A DNA stretch of 64,000 bases from assembly GCA_024233285.1 (NCBI GenBank), contig JACKPU010000008.1:1-64000 (forward strand), written 5' to 3'. This document shows, in pieces, positions 32,555 to 40,444 of the stretch; position 1 is the first letter of the stretch, and each line of letters opens with the position of its first letter. A program made the position numbers and the translations under genes. The notes beneath the pieces were generated by a model that saw only the letters and a list, made by a program, of their open reading frames with translations, searched no databases and had not been told where the DNA came from. This stretch comes from Opitutaceae bacterium (lineage in GTDB: Bacteria; Verrucomicrobiota; Verrucomicrobiia; Opitutales; Opitutaceae).

Positions 32555-34207
32555 TTAAAGAGGGGCAGGGCGTTGATAGAGTGACAGATCTCTGCCGAAA
32601 ATATGCACCTGCAGCGAGAGCTGACGATGTTCATCGCACCATGATTTCAATTGCGGGTAAAGTCGTCGCATCTGCTGATCATAGGGCCAATGTCCACCGC
32701 CGGGCATTTGATCCGTGAGGATAATGAAGTCGCAGAGGTTTAGCTTGTAGAGAATCACCTCGTCCGGCTCGGTCAGGATGCTGTTGGGCAGCATGGTGAC
32801 GAAGGAATACCAAACCTTATGCCTTTCGTAACAAACCACGCCAAGAATCTGGGCATCGATAAAGTCGACCACTTGATCCACCCCGATTGCCGGGGTGGCG
32901 ATCTTTTGAGCGTGGGCTGTTTTGTAAATATGATCCGCCAGATTGTTCACGATGCGAGCGTCGCGCGCGAACACGGGATCATGCGGATTGGTGCATTGTC
33001 GTATGGTGAAAAAACACAAACCAGAGACAACCACCGCTGCCGCAATGGCCGACCGTGCCCGATGCCAGACGGCAGAAGCAGCACTGAGGTCGATCCAGGT
33101 GACCACTTGGTGATAGAGCCAGGCAGCAAGCAGCAGCACACCCGGCACGACCACCCCGAGCACATAAGCAGATTTTTGCCGATGCACGCTCAGCACCATG
33201 ATCGGCGCAACCAACCAGAGCAGTGAAACAAACAACCATGAGCCGAACACGGGGCCTCGCTTGCACCTTCGACTGCCCAGCCAAAGCAAGGCGGCTGCGA
33301 TCATTGCCGTGGCTGCAGTCCATGCCCACCAAGTTCCCAGATGCATGCGAGCGAGGTTGGTCGTCACAAATTGCAGGGAGTGCAAATGGTCGAGACCAAG
33401 GAACCGTGCGTCCCCTTCGGCGCCAGCGACATGTCCCACCCAGTAGTAGGTGTAGATTGCCTCGCGGTTGAACCAAAATATCGGCAAGGCAATCGCGGTG
33501 GCCAGCAGTCCGGACAAAATCAGGTTTGATAATCGCTTCCAGCGATCCTGCGTGACCAGTAACGCGCCGGCAGTCATCAAATAGATGACGGCGAAATAGG
33601 CGCCGGTGAGAAAGCGCTCGAGCATGGTGAGTGCAACGACCGTCCCAAACACCAGTGACCAACCGCGGTGGCGGTAACCGTTGGTCAATAATGCGACCAG
33701 CGCGCTGATGCCGAACAAACACATGGCGGCATGATCCAGGCGAAAGTCCACGGCTGATCCGGCGTCACCTGACCACGGCCACGCCAAACAGAGCAGGAGG
33801 CCGAACCCCAGCCAGCCGAGGGATCTCGATCCCGTCAGGCGAACGAGAGTGAAGTAGGTGGCGATCTGCCAGGCGATGAACACGAGCATGTTCAAGCTGA
33901 GCGCAGCACTTCGGGAGGCAGATCCAGCGATTTTGAACACAAACAAGGCGGCAAGATCATGCAGACAGCCCTGCAGGGAGGTTTTGGTAAGGGTGGCTTT
34001 AATGCCGGCAAAGAAACCATCGGCCTTGGCGATCTCGAAAGCCTTATACGCTTCGGAAAGGTATTGAATCTGGTCGTTCCACCGCGGGTAGATGTTCGCG
34101 TGATGGCGCGAGGTCATGCTGTCGAAGAGCCAGAACTCCGCGACGACCAATGCGATGAGGATCAGCCAATGCCAGCGGGCGGAGACTTTGCCGTCGTCTG
34201 TTGTCAT
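32555..34207 (-). CDS. GT-C-like polytopic membrane protein
   Basis: The protein has 550 aa and about ten hydrophobic segments. After the first helix ('WLILIALVVAEFWLF') comes 'IYPRWNDQIQYLSEAYKAFE', an acidic residue in the first loop as in the other GT-C proteins here. The last ~140 residues are soluble ('DARIVNNLADHIYKTAHAQK'...) and lack the TDG module. I expect a periplasmic glycosyltransferase using a lipid-phosphate sugar, although a polymerase is also possible. ATG 34207 overlaps the epimerase stop as ATGA; the 67 in-frame codons upstream lie inside the epimerase gene and are rejected. Confidence 0.7.
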   Translation of the reverse strand: MTTDDGKVSARWHWLILIALVVAEFWLFDSMTSRHHANIYPRWNDQIQYLSEAYKAFEIAKADGFFAGIKATLTKTSLQGCLHDLAALFVFKIAGSASRSAALSLNMLVFIAWQIATYFTLVRLTGSRSLGWLGFGLLLCLAWPWSGDAGSAVDFRLDHAAMCLFGISALVALLTNGYRHRGWSLVFGTVVALTMLERFLTGAYFAVIYLMTAGALLVTQDRWKRLSNLILSGLLATAIALPIFWFNREAIYTYYWVGHVAGAEGDARFLGLDHLHSLQFVTTNLARMHLGTWWAWTAATAMIAAALLWLGSRRCKRGPVFGSWLFVSLLWLVAPIMVLSVHRQKSAYVLGVVVPGVLLLAAWLYHQVVTWIDLSAASAVWHRARSAIAAAVVVSGLCFFTIRQCTNPHDPVFARDARIVNNLADHIYKTAHAQKIATPAIGVDQVVDFIDAQILGVVCYERHKVWYSFVTMLPNSILTEPDEVILYKLNLCDFIILTDQMPGGGHWPYDQQMRRLYPQLKSWCDEHRQLSLQVHIFGRDLSLYQRPAPL

Positions 34208-35193
34208 GAGCTGCGGACGTCGTAAACCCAGGGATTGGATTGCAACCATTGCAGCGTGCGGATCAACGCTTCCCGGATGGTCAAGGCCGGTTTCCAGCCG
34301 GTGGCACGCACTTTTTTTGTGTCGAGAAAGATAAAGGGATTGTCGCCGATCCAGCCGCGGTTTCCCCCGGTGAATTTGAGCTCTGGTTGCAAACCGAGCT
34401 CCTGACAAATGACCGCGATGCTTTGCCGCACATCGACGTATTCTGCGGTGCCAAGGTTGTAGATTTGCGTATGGTGCGCGGCATCGCGGGCCGTGCGAGT
34501 GTGGGTCACGTGCAACATCGCATCAATGCAGTCCTGCACATAAAGATAGCTTTTGCGTTGGGTGCCGTCACCCAGCACATGCAGCAATTGTGGATGGTCG
34601 CGCAATTGTTGGTAAAAATCGAAGACGTGACCGTGGGTATAGCGCTCGCCCAGAATCGAAACAAAACGGAAGATGTAGGCTTCGTCGATCTGTCCGCCCT
34701 CCGCGTATGCAGCAATCAGGCCCTCGCCGGCGGTTTTGGAGGCTCCGTAAAGGGAAGTTTGGATGGGGAATGGGTCGGTTTCCGGCGTGGGCTTGTCCGG
34801 TGTGACCATGGCCTCGCCGTAAACCGACCCGGTGGAGGAAAAGGCGATGCGCTTTATGCCGTTGGCCCGCATGGCTTCGAGGACATTGAAAGTGGCGATC
34901 GTATTTTGTTCGAGATCCCTGCGCGGGTGGGACCACCCGTCCTTGATGTCGGCATTGGCGGCAAGATGAAAGACGAAGTCACTGCCTCGCATTGCGGCGG
35001 ACAAAGCCCGTTCATCGAGATTGTCGCCCTCAATGAGCCGGAACGTCGGATGGCGCAAGGCGCCTTCGAGAAAACGCAGCTGTCCGGTGGAAAGATTGTC
35101 CCAGCCGGTGACGGATACGCCATGGGCCAGGAGACGGTCAACGAGGGTGGAGCCAATAAATCCGGCGGCGCCGGTGATGAAAGCGTGCTGCAT
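34204..35193 (-). CDS. NAD-dependent nucleotide-sugar epimerase (extended SDR)
   Basis: The 329 aa product has 'HAFITGAAGFIGSTLVDRLL', 'HLAANADIKDGWSHP', 'AFSSTGSVYGEA' (S120, T121) and catalytic Y149-x3-K153 ('LYGASKTAGEGLI'), then 'RFVSILGERYTHGHVFDF'. This is the GalE / UDP-glucose 4-epimerase-like group acting on nucleotide-linked sugars. It overlaps the following GT-C gene by 4 bases and lies 9 bases after the methyltransferase stop. The exact substrate (UDP- or GDP-linked hexose or heptose) is open. ATG at 35193 is clear. Confidence 0.87.
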   Translation of the reverse strand: MQHAFITGAAGFIGSTLVDRLLAHGVSVTGWDNLSTGQLRFLEGALRHPTFRLIEGDNLDERALSAAMRGSDFVFHLAANADIKDGWSHPRRDLEQNTIATFNVLEAMRANGIKRIAFSSTGSVYGEAMVTPDKPTPETDPFPIQTSLYGASKTAGEGLIAAYAEGGQIDEAYIFRFVSILGERYTHGHVFDFYQQLRDHPQLLHVLGDGTQRKSYLYVQDCIDAMLHVTHTRTARDAAHHTQIYNLGTAEYVDVRQSIAVICQELGLQPELKFTGGNRGWIGDNPFIFLDTKKVRATGWKPALTIREALIRTLQWLQSNPWVYDVRSS

Positions 35194-35202
35194 GAGTGCG
35201 AA

Positions 35203-35934
35203 TCAGATCGTCAATGGGCGAGGGCGAAGCACATAGCCAATGCAAAGGTTGCAGAAGTGAAAAGGGAGGAAGGGAAACGGGAAGCAGCCGCGCTGTTCGA
35301 TCGTAAACCAAGCGTCGAGTTCAGAGAGAATTTCCGGGATCCGGTTGATATGCTCGCGACGATAGAATTCCGCATACGGCGCATCATAATGCCGGCGCCA
35401 CAGGCGCTCGGCGGAAATCCTTCGTGCGAGGGAATAGGCGGGGCTGCCTTCGGTCGGAACGACGATCAACATTCTCCCGGTTTCCTTGTTCAGCAGGCGA
35501 TGCGCCTCACGAATGGCGGCCGGCAAATTCGGAAGGTGTTCCAGCACGTGCACGGCGATGTAGCGGTCAAAGAATCCGTCGGGAAAATCAAGGGGCTGCT
35601 GGCAGTCTCCCACCACCGTGTTGACCCGGGGCCAGCGCTGCCGGATGGCCGCGGCCATGTTTTCGCGCATTTCGTTGCAGTAGTAATTTCGTTCCTGGTC
35701 GGGAGTGAGTTTTTCGTAGGCGAGATGTTCGCCAAGGCCCGCCCCGATTTCCAGGGTGGTGCGAAATCCAGCGGGTGAATGGCGGACTGGAAATGAGTGG
35801 TTGAACTGCTCGACCAGCCCGTAACGGGGGCGCGCCGCGAGCTCTTCATGCCACAACCGCATGAATTCGTTGCTGCGCAGCTGTTGTTCCGGCGAAAGCG
35901 GTGGCAAGACCTTGGGCCAGTGGGGGCGCGGCAT
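35203..35934 (-). CDS. Class I SAM-dependent methyltransferase
   Basis: The 243 aa protein has motif I 'TTLEIGAGLGEHLAYE', 'VVGDCQQPLDFPDGFFDRYI', 'HVLEHLPNLPAAIREAHRLL' and 'GRMLIVVPTEGSPAYS', typical of Methyltransf_11/23-type enzymes in surface-glycan clusters. It could O-methylate a sugar, but no substrate-specific element is visible. It lies between a GtrB-type GT2 (4-base gap) and an epimerase (9-base gap). The start at ATG 35934 avoids overlap with the upstream gene; 36 extra in-frame codons would reach 36042. Confidence 0.82.
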   Translation of the reverse strand: MPRPHWPKVLPPLSPEQQLRSNEFMRLWHEELAARPRYGLVEQFNHSFPVRHSPAGFRTTLEIGAGLGEHLAYEKLTPDQERNYYCNEMRENMAAAIRQRWPRVNTVVGDCQQPLDFPDGFFDRYIAVHVLEHLPNLPAAIREAHRLLNKETGRMLIVVPTEGSPAYSLARRISAERLWRRHYDAPYAEFYRREHINRIPEILSELDAWFTIEQRGCFPFPFLPFHFCNLCIGYVLRPRPLTI

Positions 35935-35938
35935 GGCG

Positions 35939-36877
35939 TCAGGTTTGGGGATCGAAGCCAACTGCCCGATCGACGATATAGCGGGGACGGCCGCGCACTT
36001 CCTCATAGATTCGGCCAATGTATTCGCCGAGTATGCCGACACTGATCAATTGGATGCCTCCCAAAAATGAGATCAGGATGACCAGGGTCGGGTTGCCCCA
36101 GAGAATTTCCCATCCCATAAATTTGTAGAAGAGATAAATGGTCATCAGCAAAAATGAAAAGCCGGCAATAAAGAACCCCAACATCGTGCTCAACTGCAGG
36201 GCGTAAGTGCTGAAACAAAAGATGCCGTTGAAGCCGATGCGCAGGGAGCCGAAAAACCGGTTGTAGTTGGTTTCACCGGCGAAGCGCGCCGGCCGGTCAA
36301 AGGGAATCAGGCACTGCCGAAAGCCCACGACGGCCACCATGCCGCGCAAGAAACCATGGGTTTCCTTCAACCGCAGCAGCTCGGTGACAACGCGGCGCGA
36401 CATCAGGCGGAAGTCACCGGTGTTGGGTGGAATCTGCACATTGGCGATTTTGTTGATCACCCGATAGCCAACGGACGCCACCGCGCGCTTAATCCAAGGC
36501 TCTCCTGTGCGTTGGCGGCGCTGCGGCAGCACCACTTCGTAGCCTTCGCGAAATTTCGCCACCATCTCGGTGATTAGCTCGGGCGGATCCTGCAGATCGA
36601 CATCGATCACGATCACGGCTTCGCCCCGTGAATAGGACATCCCCGCGAGGGTCGCCATGGGTTGGCCAAAACGCCGGGAAAATGCCAGCAGTTTGATGCG
36701 GTCATCGCTTTCCCGCTCGGCCAGAATCACTGCTTCGGTGTGGTCCGGCGAGGGGTCGAGCGCAAAGATGATCTCGTAGTCATCCGTGATACCGGTCAGC
36801 ACGGGCCGAAGCCGTCGCAAAAATTCGGGGATATTTTTCTCCTCCTTGTAAACGGGGACGACAATGGAGAGTTGCAT
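35939..36877 (-). CDS. GT2 polyisoprenyl-phosphate glycosyltransferase (GtrB/ArnC-like)
   Basis: The 312 aa protein has 'LSIVVPVYKEEKNIPEFL', 'FALDPSPDHT', the DxD in 'VIVIDVDLQDPPE' (D92, D94), 'NTGDFRLMSRRVV' and two C-terminal helices (about 225-250 and 262-285) followed by 'GEYIGRIYEEVRGRPRYI'. This is the GtrB/ArnC/DPM1 layout: it transfers a sugar from a nucleotide to undecaprenyl phosphate on the cytoplasmic face. It would supply donors to the GT-C enzymes of this locus. A GGAG at 36885-36882 sits 5 bases before the ATG at 36877, one of the few clear ribosome sites in the window. A 50-base gap precedes it. Confidence 0.88.
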   Translation of the reverse strand: MQLSIVVPVYKEEKNIPEFLRRLRPVLTGITDDYEIIFALDPSPDHTEAVILAERESDDRIKLLAFSRRFGQPMATLAGMSYSRGEAVIVIDVDLQDPPELITEMVAKFREGYEVVLPQRRQRTGEPWIKRAVASVGYRVINKIANVQIPPNTGDFRLMSRRVVTELLRLKETHGFLRGMVAVVGFRQCLIPFDRPARFAGETNYNRFFGSLRIGFNGIFCFSTYALQLSTMLGFFIAGFSFLLMTIYLFYKFMGWEILWGNPTLVILISFLGGIQLISVGILGEYIGRIYEEVRGRPRYIVDRAVGFDPQT

Positions 36878-36927
36878 TCGACTCCATTAACCGGCCCGCG
36901 GCCCAAAAATCAACCCTTGCCACCGAT

Positions 36928-38187
36928 TCACGGCGCCCGGATGCCGCATTGCCAAAGGAACTGGATGAAGGCACTGCGCCGGAGGTAGCGCATGAGCAGC
37001 GGGTGATGTTCAATTTCGTGGGCCGGGAATGGACGACCGTGGGTGCGCTCGCGCAGGCGGGTGATTTCCTGTTGGCCTGTGCTGTGCATTACGGCCGAGG
37101 TTTTTTGTGCCGCATGTGCGCGAAAGCAGGCGAGAAAATAGGGTAGCCGGACAATTCTGGCTTTGGCGGTTTCGAACCGCAGCAAAAGATCCCAGTCGAT
37201 GGCGAATTGGAACGAGGTATCGAGGCCGCCGACCCGGGCCCAAATACGCCGCCGCCAAAACAAGGTTTCCTGGGGGATGAAATCGTTGAGCTGCATCACG
37301 GTCGCATCGTGTCGGGGGAGAAACCAACGGGCGATTTCCCGGGATTTTTCATCAACGACGATGCGGTGTCCGTATACGACATCCACTTCGGGATGGCGTG
37401 CAAAGTAGTCGGCGACGAAGCGCAAGGCTCCCGGCAGGTAGAAATCGTCGGAATTAATCCACGCCATCACGTCGTCCGGCGAACCATCCGTCGCGGCGAA
37501 GCCACGCGCGATGGCATCTGCCTGGCCGGAATCCGGTGCACTGGTCCAGGCGTGAAGCCGGGCCGCGTGTCGCTTGATGATGGCAACACTGCCGTCGGTG
37601 GAACCGCCATCCTGCACCACGTATTGAAGCGGGGTGGATTGTTCCAGCACGCTGTGCATGGTTTCTTCCAAGTAAGCCGCCTGTTGATAGGAGGGGGTGA
37701 CGATTGAAATCTGCGGAAGTTTGTGGCGTGCGCGAAGTGGCGGAAAGGAATCAGGTCGAACGGTCCGCGGGGGGTGGGCCATGTGCGCCGGCATCTGGAA
37801 AAACATCAATTCGGTCCAATCGCCACCCCCGAGCCAGAGTGGGAGGAGAGGACGTGAAACCGTGATGTCCTTGGTGAAAATCTCGCGCCAAGCAGTATCC
37901 TCTCCTTGGACCTCGATGACGATGCGCTGCCGGCCGGACGGCAACGTGCCGCGGATCTCAAAACCGGTGTTGTCGTCCGAAACATCGGCCAGCGCAGCCT
38001 TGACGTCAGGCCGTGGAAGGCCGACCACGCCGTGCAGTGACCGGTCGGCGGTGCGCAGGCGTATGCCGTGAATGCCTCCGTGCTGCGGGTCGAAACACCA
38101 GCCGCGGATGATCATGCAACGGGTGGGGTGTTCCCAATCGGCAGGTTGATCGATGTGGGACAGCAGCGCCACGACGAGATCAGACAA
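36928..38187 (-). CDS. GT2 glycosyltransferase with an N-terminal module
   Basis: The 419 aa product starts with one copy of the module found in the giant glycosyltransferases (~14-108, 'IIRGWCFDPQHGGIHGIRLR', 'HGVVGLPRPDVKAAL', 'NTGFEIRGTLPSG', 'TAWREIF'). A WcaA-like GT2 follows (~157-380) with 'ISIVTPSYQQAAYLEETM', 'VQDGGSTDGSV', SDD in 'AWINSDDFYLPGAL' and 'FAIDWDLLLRFE'. It should be a cytoplasmic inverting transferase. The apparent start is TTG 38187, overlapping the upstream gene by 8 bases; GTG at 38172 is the alternative. It links the module to a third catalytic type and shows that the module moves independently. Confidence 0.82.
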   Translation of the reverse strand: MSDLVVALLSHIDQPADWEHPTRCMIIRGWCFDPQHGGIHGIRLRTADRSLHGVVGLPRPDVKAALADVSDDNTGFEIRGTLPSGRQRIVIEVQGEDTAWREIFTKDITVSRPLLPLWLGGGDWTELMFFQMPAHMAHPPRTVRPDSFPPLRARHKLPQISIVTPSYQQAAYLEETMHSVLEQSTPLQYVVQDGGSTDGSVAIIKRHAARLHAWTSAPDSGQADAIARGFAATDGSPDDVMAWINSDDFYLPGALRFVADYFARHPEVDVVYGHRIVVDEKSREIARWFLPRHDATVMQLNDFIPQETLFWRRRIWARVGGLDTSFQFAIDWDLLLRFETAKARIVRLPYFLACFRAHAAQKTSAVMHSTGQQEITRLRERTHGRPFPAHEIEHHPLLMRYLRRSAFIQFLWQCGIRAP

Positions 38188-39595
38188 ACTTCAATTTGCG
38201 GGCGGCAAACAGCACCATGCGCAGCAACAACCAACCGTGACTCCACCGATGGATATTGGTCGAGCCGTAGGTGCGTTCCTTGTAGCGGATGGGGACATCG
38301 GCGATCTTGAGATTGAGTTTGGCCGCACCAAACAACAGGTCGAAATCGCCGAAAGGATCGAAGTCGCCGAAGTAAGACCGATTGGCGGCGATCTGCTCAT
38401 AGTGCGCCCGACTCAACACCTTGGTGCCGCACAGCGTGTCCTTCAAGGGTTGGCCCAGCAGCCAAGTGAACAGGAGGCCAAAGGTTTTGTTGGCGCAGAG
38501 ATTGAGGAACTGCATGGCCGCCTGGTCCATGGGATAGACCAGCCGGCAGCCGTTCGCGAATTCGGCGCGTCCACTGGCAAGCACTTCATAGAACTTGGGC
38601 AATTCCTCCGGCGGCATGGTGAGGTCGGCGTCCAGGATCATGAGAATGTCACCGGTGGCGGCGGCGAATCCTTTGCGCACGGCGTCGCCCTTGCCCTTGC
38701 CGGACTGCTGCATGATCTTGATGTTGTGGTCAGGATAAGCGGCGGCCACCCGTTGGATCTCGGCCCAAGTGTGATCGGTCGAGTTTCCTTCAACGAAAAT
38801 GAGTTCGGTGCCAGCGCCCATCTGCGGCGTGCGCAAGACTGCCGCCTCGATGTTGCCGGCTTCATTGCGAGCTGGAATGACCACGGAGACCGAGGGCTGC
38901 CCAGGCGTTTTTCGCGCGGGCCGGGCCACGCAGAATACCGTGAGACAAAACCAGGTTAACCACGGTGCGATCCAGCGATTAATGAGAGTATCCAAACCCA
39001 AGCAAGGGAATGGGACCAGAATTCGCGCCTGGATGGTCATGGGTTGCCATTCCGCCAAGGCCAGAAAGTTGCGCAGGTCGGCAGTGCTGATCCAGCTGCT
39101 TTGCGGCTGTGACTTCCGGAAACCCAGCCAAGTGGCCAGTGAGAGGAAGGGGCGCCAGAGGTTGGAGTAGTAATTGATCACCACGCGAGTGTGCTCGTGT
39201 GCGTGACGATGGATCTGGGCCAACAACAGCTGAACATCAGCGGCAAAGTTGAGAGTCTCCGAGATGATGATGTAATCGAAGCTTTCCTCCAGTTCCAACG
39301 TCTCCCCCGCCTGCACATGAAATTCACCTTCAGGTATCCTGATTTTGGCGGCCTCGATTTGCCGGGCGGAAAGATCAACGCCGACTTTCCTGCGCCCGTG
39401 GATATGCGCCAGCAATTCTCCGGAGCCGCAGCCAATTTCGAGAACCGAGGCCTGTTTGGGAATCAGCAGGTTGTAATAATGTGCCAGCAACCGCCGGTAG
39501 TTGCGGGCGAAAAAACCGGCTTGAGTGGGGGCCTGATCGAAAAACGTCTGGATGCTTTCCAAATGGCGTTGGGTGATGTTGGCGGTTTTGGGCAT
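38180..39595 (-). CDS. Fusion: class I methyltransferase + GT2 glycosyltransferase
   Basis: The protein has 471 aa. Residues ~1-190 form a methyltransferase ('SVLEIGCGSGELLAHI', 'VGVDLSARQIEAA'). A hydrophobic segment follows at ~206-226 ('WLTWFCLTVFCVA'), then a GT2 of the DPM/GtrB type at ~234-471 with 'VSVVIPARNEAGNIEAAV', 'FVEGNSTDHTW', D312-A-D314 and 'DTLCGTKVLSRAHYEQI'. The same order is known in other bacterial polysaccharide loci. One chain could modify and transfer a sugar, or methylate the product of the transfer. ATG 39595 lies 1 base after the upstream stop; 15 in-frame codons upstream are ignored because they overlap that gene. Confidence 0.82.
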   Translation of the reverse strand: MPKTANITQRHLESIQTFFDQAPTQAGFFARNYRRLLAHYYNLLIPKQASVLEIGCGSGELLAHIHGRRKVGVDLSARQIEAAKIRIPEGEFHVQAGETLELEESFDYIIISETLNFAADVQLLLAQIHRHAHEHTRVVINYYSNLWRPFLSLATWLGFRKSQPQSSWISTADLRNFLALAEWQPMTIQARILVPFPCLGLDTLINRWIAPWLTWFCLTVFCVARPARKTPGQPSVSVVIPARNEAGNIEAAVLRTPQMGAGTELIFVEGNSTDHTWAEIQRVAAAYPDHNIKIMQQSGKGKGDAVRKGFAAATGDILMILDADLTMPPEELPKFYEVLASGRAEFANGCRLVYPMDQAAMQFLNLCANKTFGLLFTWLLGQPLKDTLCGTKVLSRAHYEQIAANRSYFGDFDPFGDFDLLFGAAKLNLKIADVPIRYKERTYGSTNIHRWSHGWLLLRMVLFAARKLKFV

Positions 39596-39596
39596 A

Positions 39597-40364
39597 TCAA
39601 CAGTCTTCTTTCTCCAACACAACGAGCAGACGAGCGGCAAAGATGCGCGGAAACGGGCTGGTCACTCGATCAAGGATGCGCATCAGTCCGTGCAAAAAGC
39701 GACCGCCGAGTTGGGGACCGGAAAAGCCCCCGGAGGCGAAGTAGTCAAATGAAGTGATCGGCGCGATCTCGCGAATTTTCCACCCCTGCAGGCGTTCGCG
39801 GCCCTCATTCCACCAGAATAGGCGAGTGGCCGAGCTCTGCGCGGCATAATAGTCGGCGTCGGCGGCCGAGAATCCCGTGGGCGCTTCCCAAGTGATGGGT
39901 TCGTGGATGGCAACCGGTTCGTGGTGAAAAAAATGATAGACGAATCGGCCCAACCAACTGGCCGCAGGTTCAAAGAGGATGACGCGGCCTCCCCGCGGCA
40001 GCACCCGATTGAATTCCTTGAGGGCTGTTCCTGGATAACGTAAATGGTGCCAGACGTCGAAGAGGATGAGGTGTGAAACCGAGCCATCGGCGAAATTCAG
40101 GGCATATGCGTTTTCCTGGCGATCCAACCATGGATTGGGGAAGACATCGGTGGTAATACACTGGGGAATGACTTCTTTGATGCAGCCCATGCCTGATCCG
40201 AGTTCGACGATTGCACCGTTCATGCTGGGGTCGAGTCGCCGCGAAATCAACTGGTAGAAACGGTGGTAAACCTCACGCAGCATCGGTTTCCGTTGCCAGG
40301 TCTCCCGGTTTAGCAGAATTTCTATGTTGTGCTGCTCGAGCGGCTTGCTGCTGAGGGTATTCAT
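39597..40364 (-). CDS. Class I SAM-dependent methyltransferase
   Basis: The 255 aa protein has motif I 'AIVELGSGMGCIKEVI', 'ALNFADGSVSHLILFDVWHHL', 'ALKEFNRVLPRGGRVILFEP' and a C-terminal part with 'LFWWNEGRERL'. It is the methyltransferase type often seen beside methyltransferase-GT2 fusions, where the pair is repeated in several polysaccharide loci. The substrate is unknown, probably a lipid-linked sugar. ATG 40364 gives a normal family start (MNTLSSKPLEQHN); the 40 in-frame codons upstream run through the gap and look non-coding. It is followed after 1 base by the fusion gene, so the two act together. Confidence 0.8.
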   Translation of the reverse strand: MNTLSSKPLEQHNIEILLNRETWQRKPMLREVYHRFYQLISRRLDPSMNGAIVELGSGMGCIKEVIPQCITTDVFPNPWLDRQENAYALNFADGSVSHLILFDVWHHLRYPGTALKEFNRVLPRGGRVILFEPAASWLGRFVYHFFHHEPVAIHEPITWEAPTGFSAADADYYAAQSSATRLFWWNEGRERLQGWKIREIAPITSFDYFASGGFSGPQLGGRFLHGLMRILDRVTSPFPRIFAARLLVVLEKEDC

Positions 40365-40444
40365 CAAGGCGTGATAAGTGAGTAGGCTTGGGAAAGCGGG
40401 AAAAGTTAAGAAGGTTCGACCACCACCCGAGGTCGAGGGGAATT

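Noticed and set aside
34240..35778. A 512-codon open frame on the plus strand
   Set aside because: It lies antisense to an epimerase and a methyltransferase with clear motifs and has no recognisable domain; long antisense frames are common in GC-rich genes.
36893..36903. GGCC-CGC-GGCC palindrome next to an A/T run
   Set aside because: On the minus strand the T run precedes the hairpin, the wrong order for an intrinsic terminator, and no plus-strand gene ends here.
40416..40436. Hairpin (TCGACC, 9-base loop, GGTCGA) in an 80-base gap
   Set aside because: The stem is only 6 bases with a large loop and no continuous T run, too weak to call a terminator.
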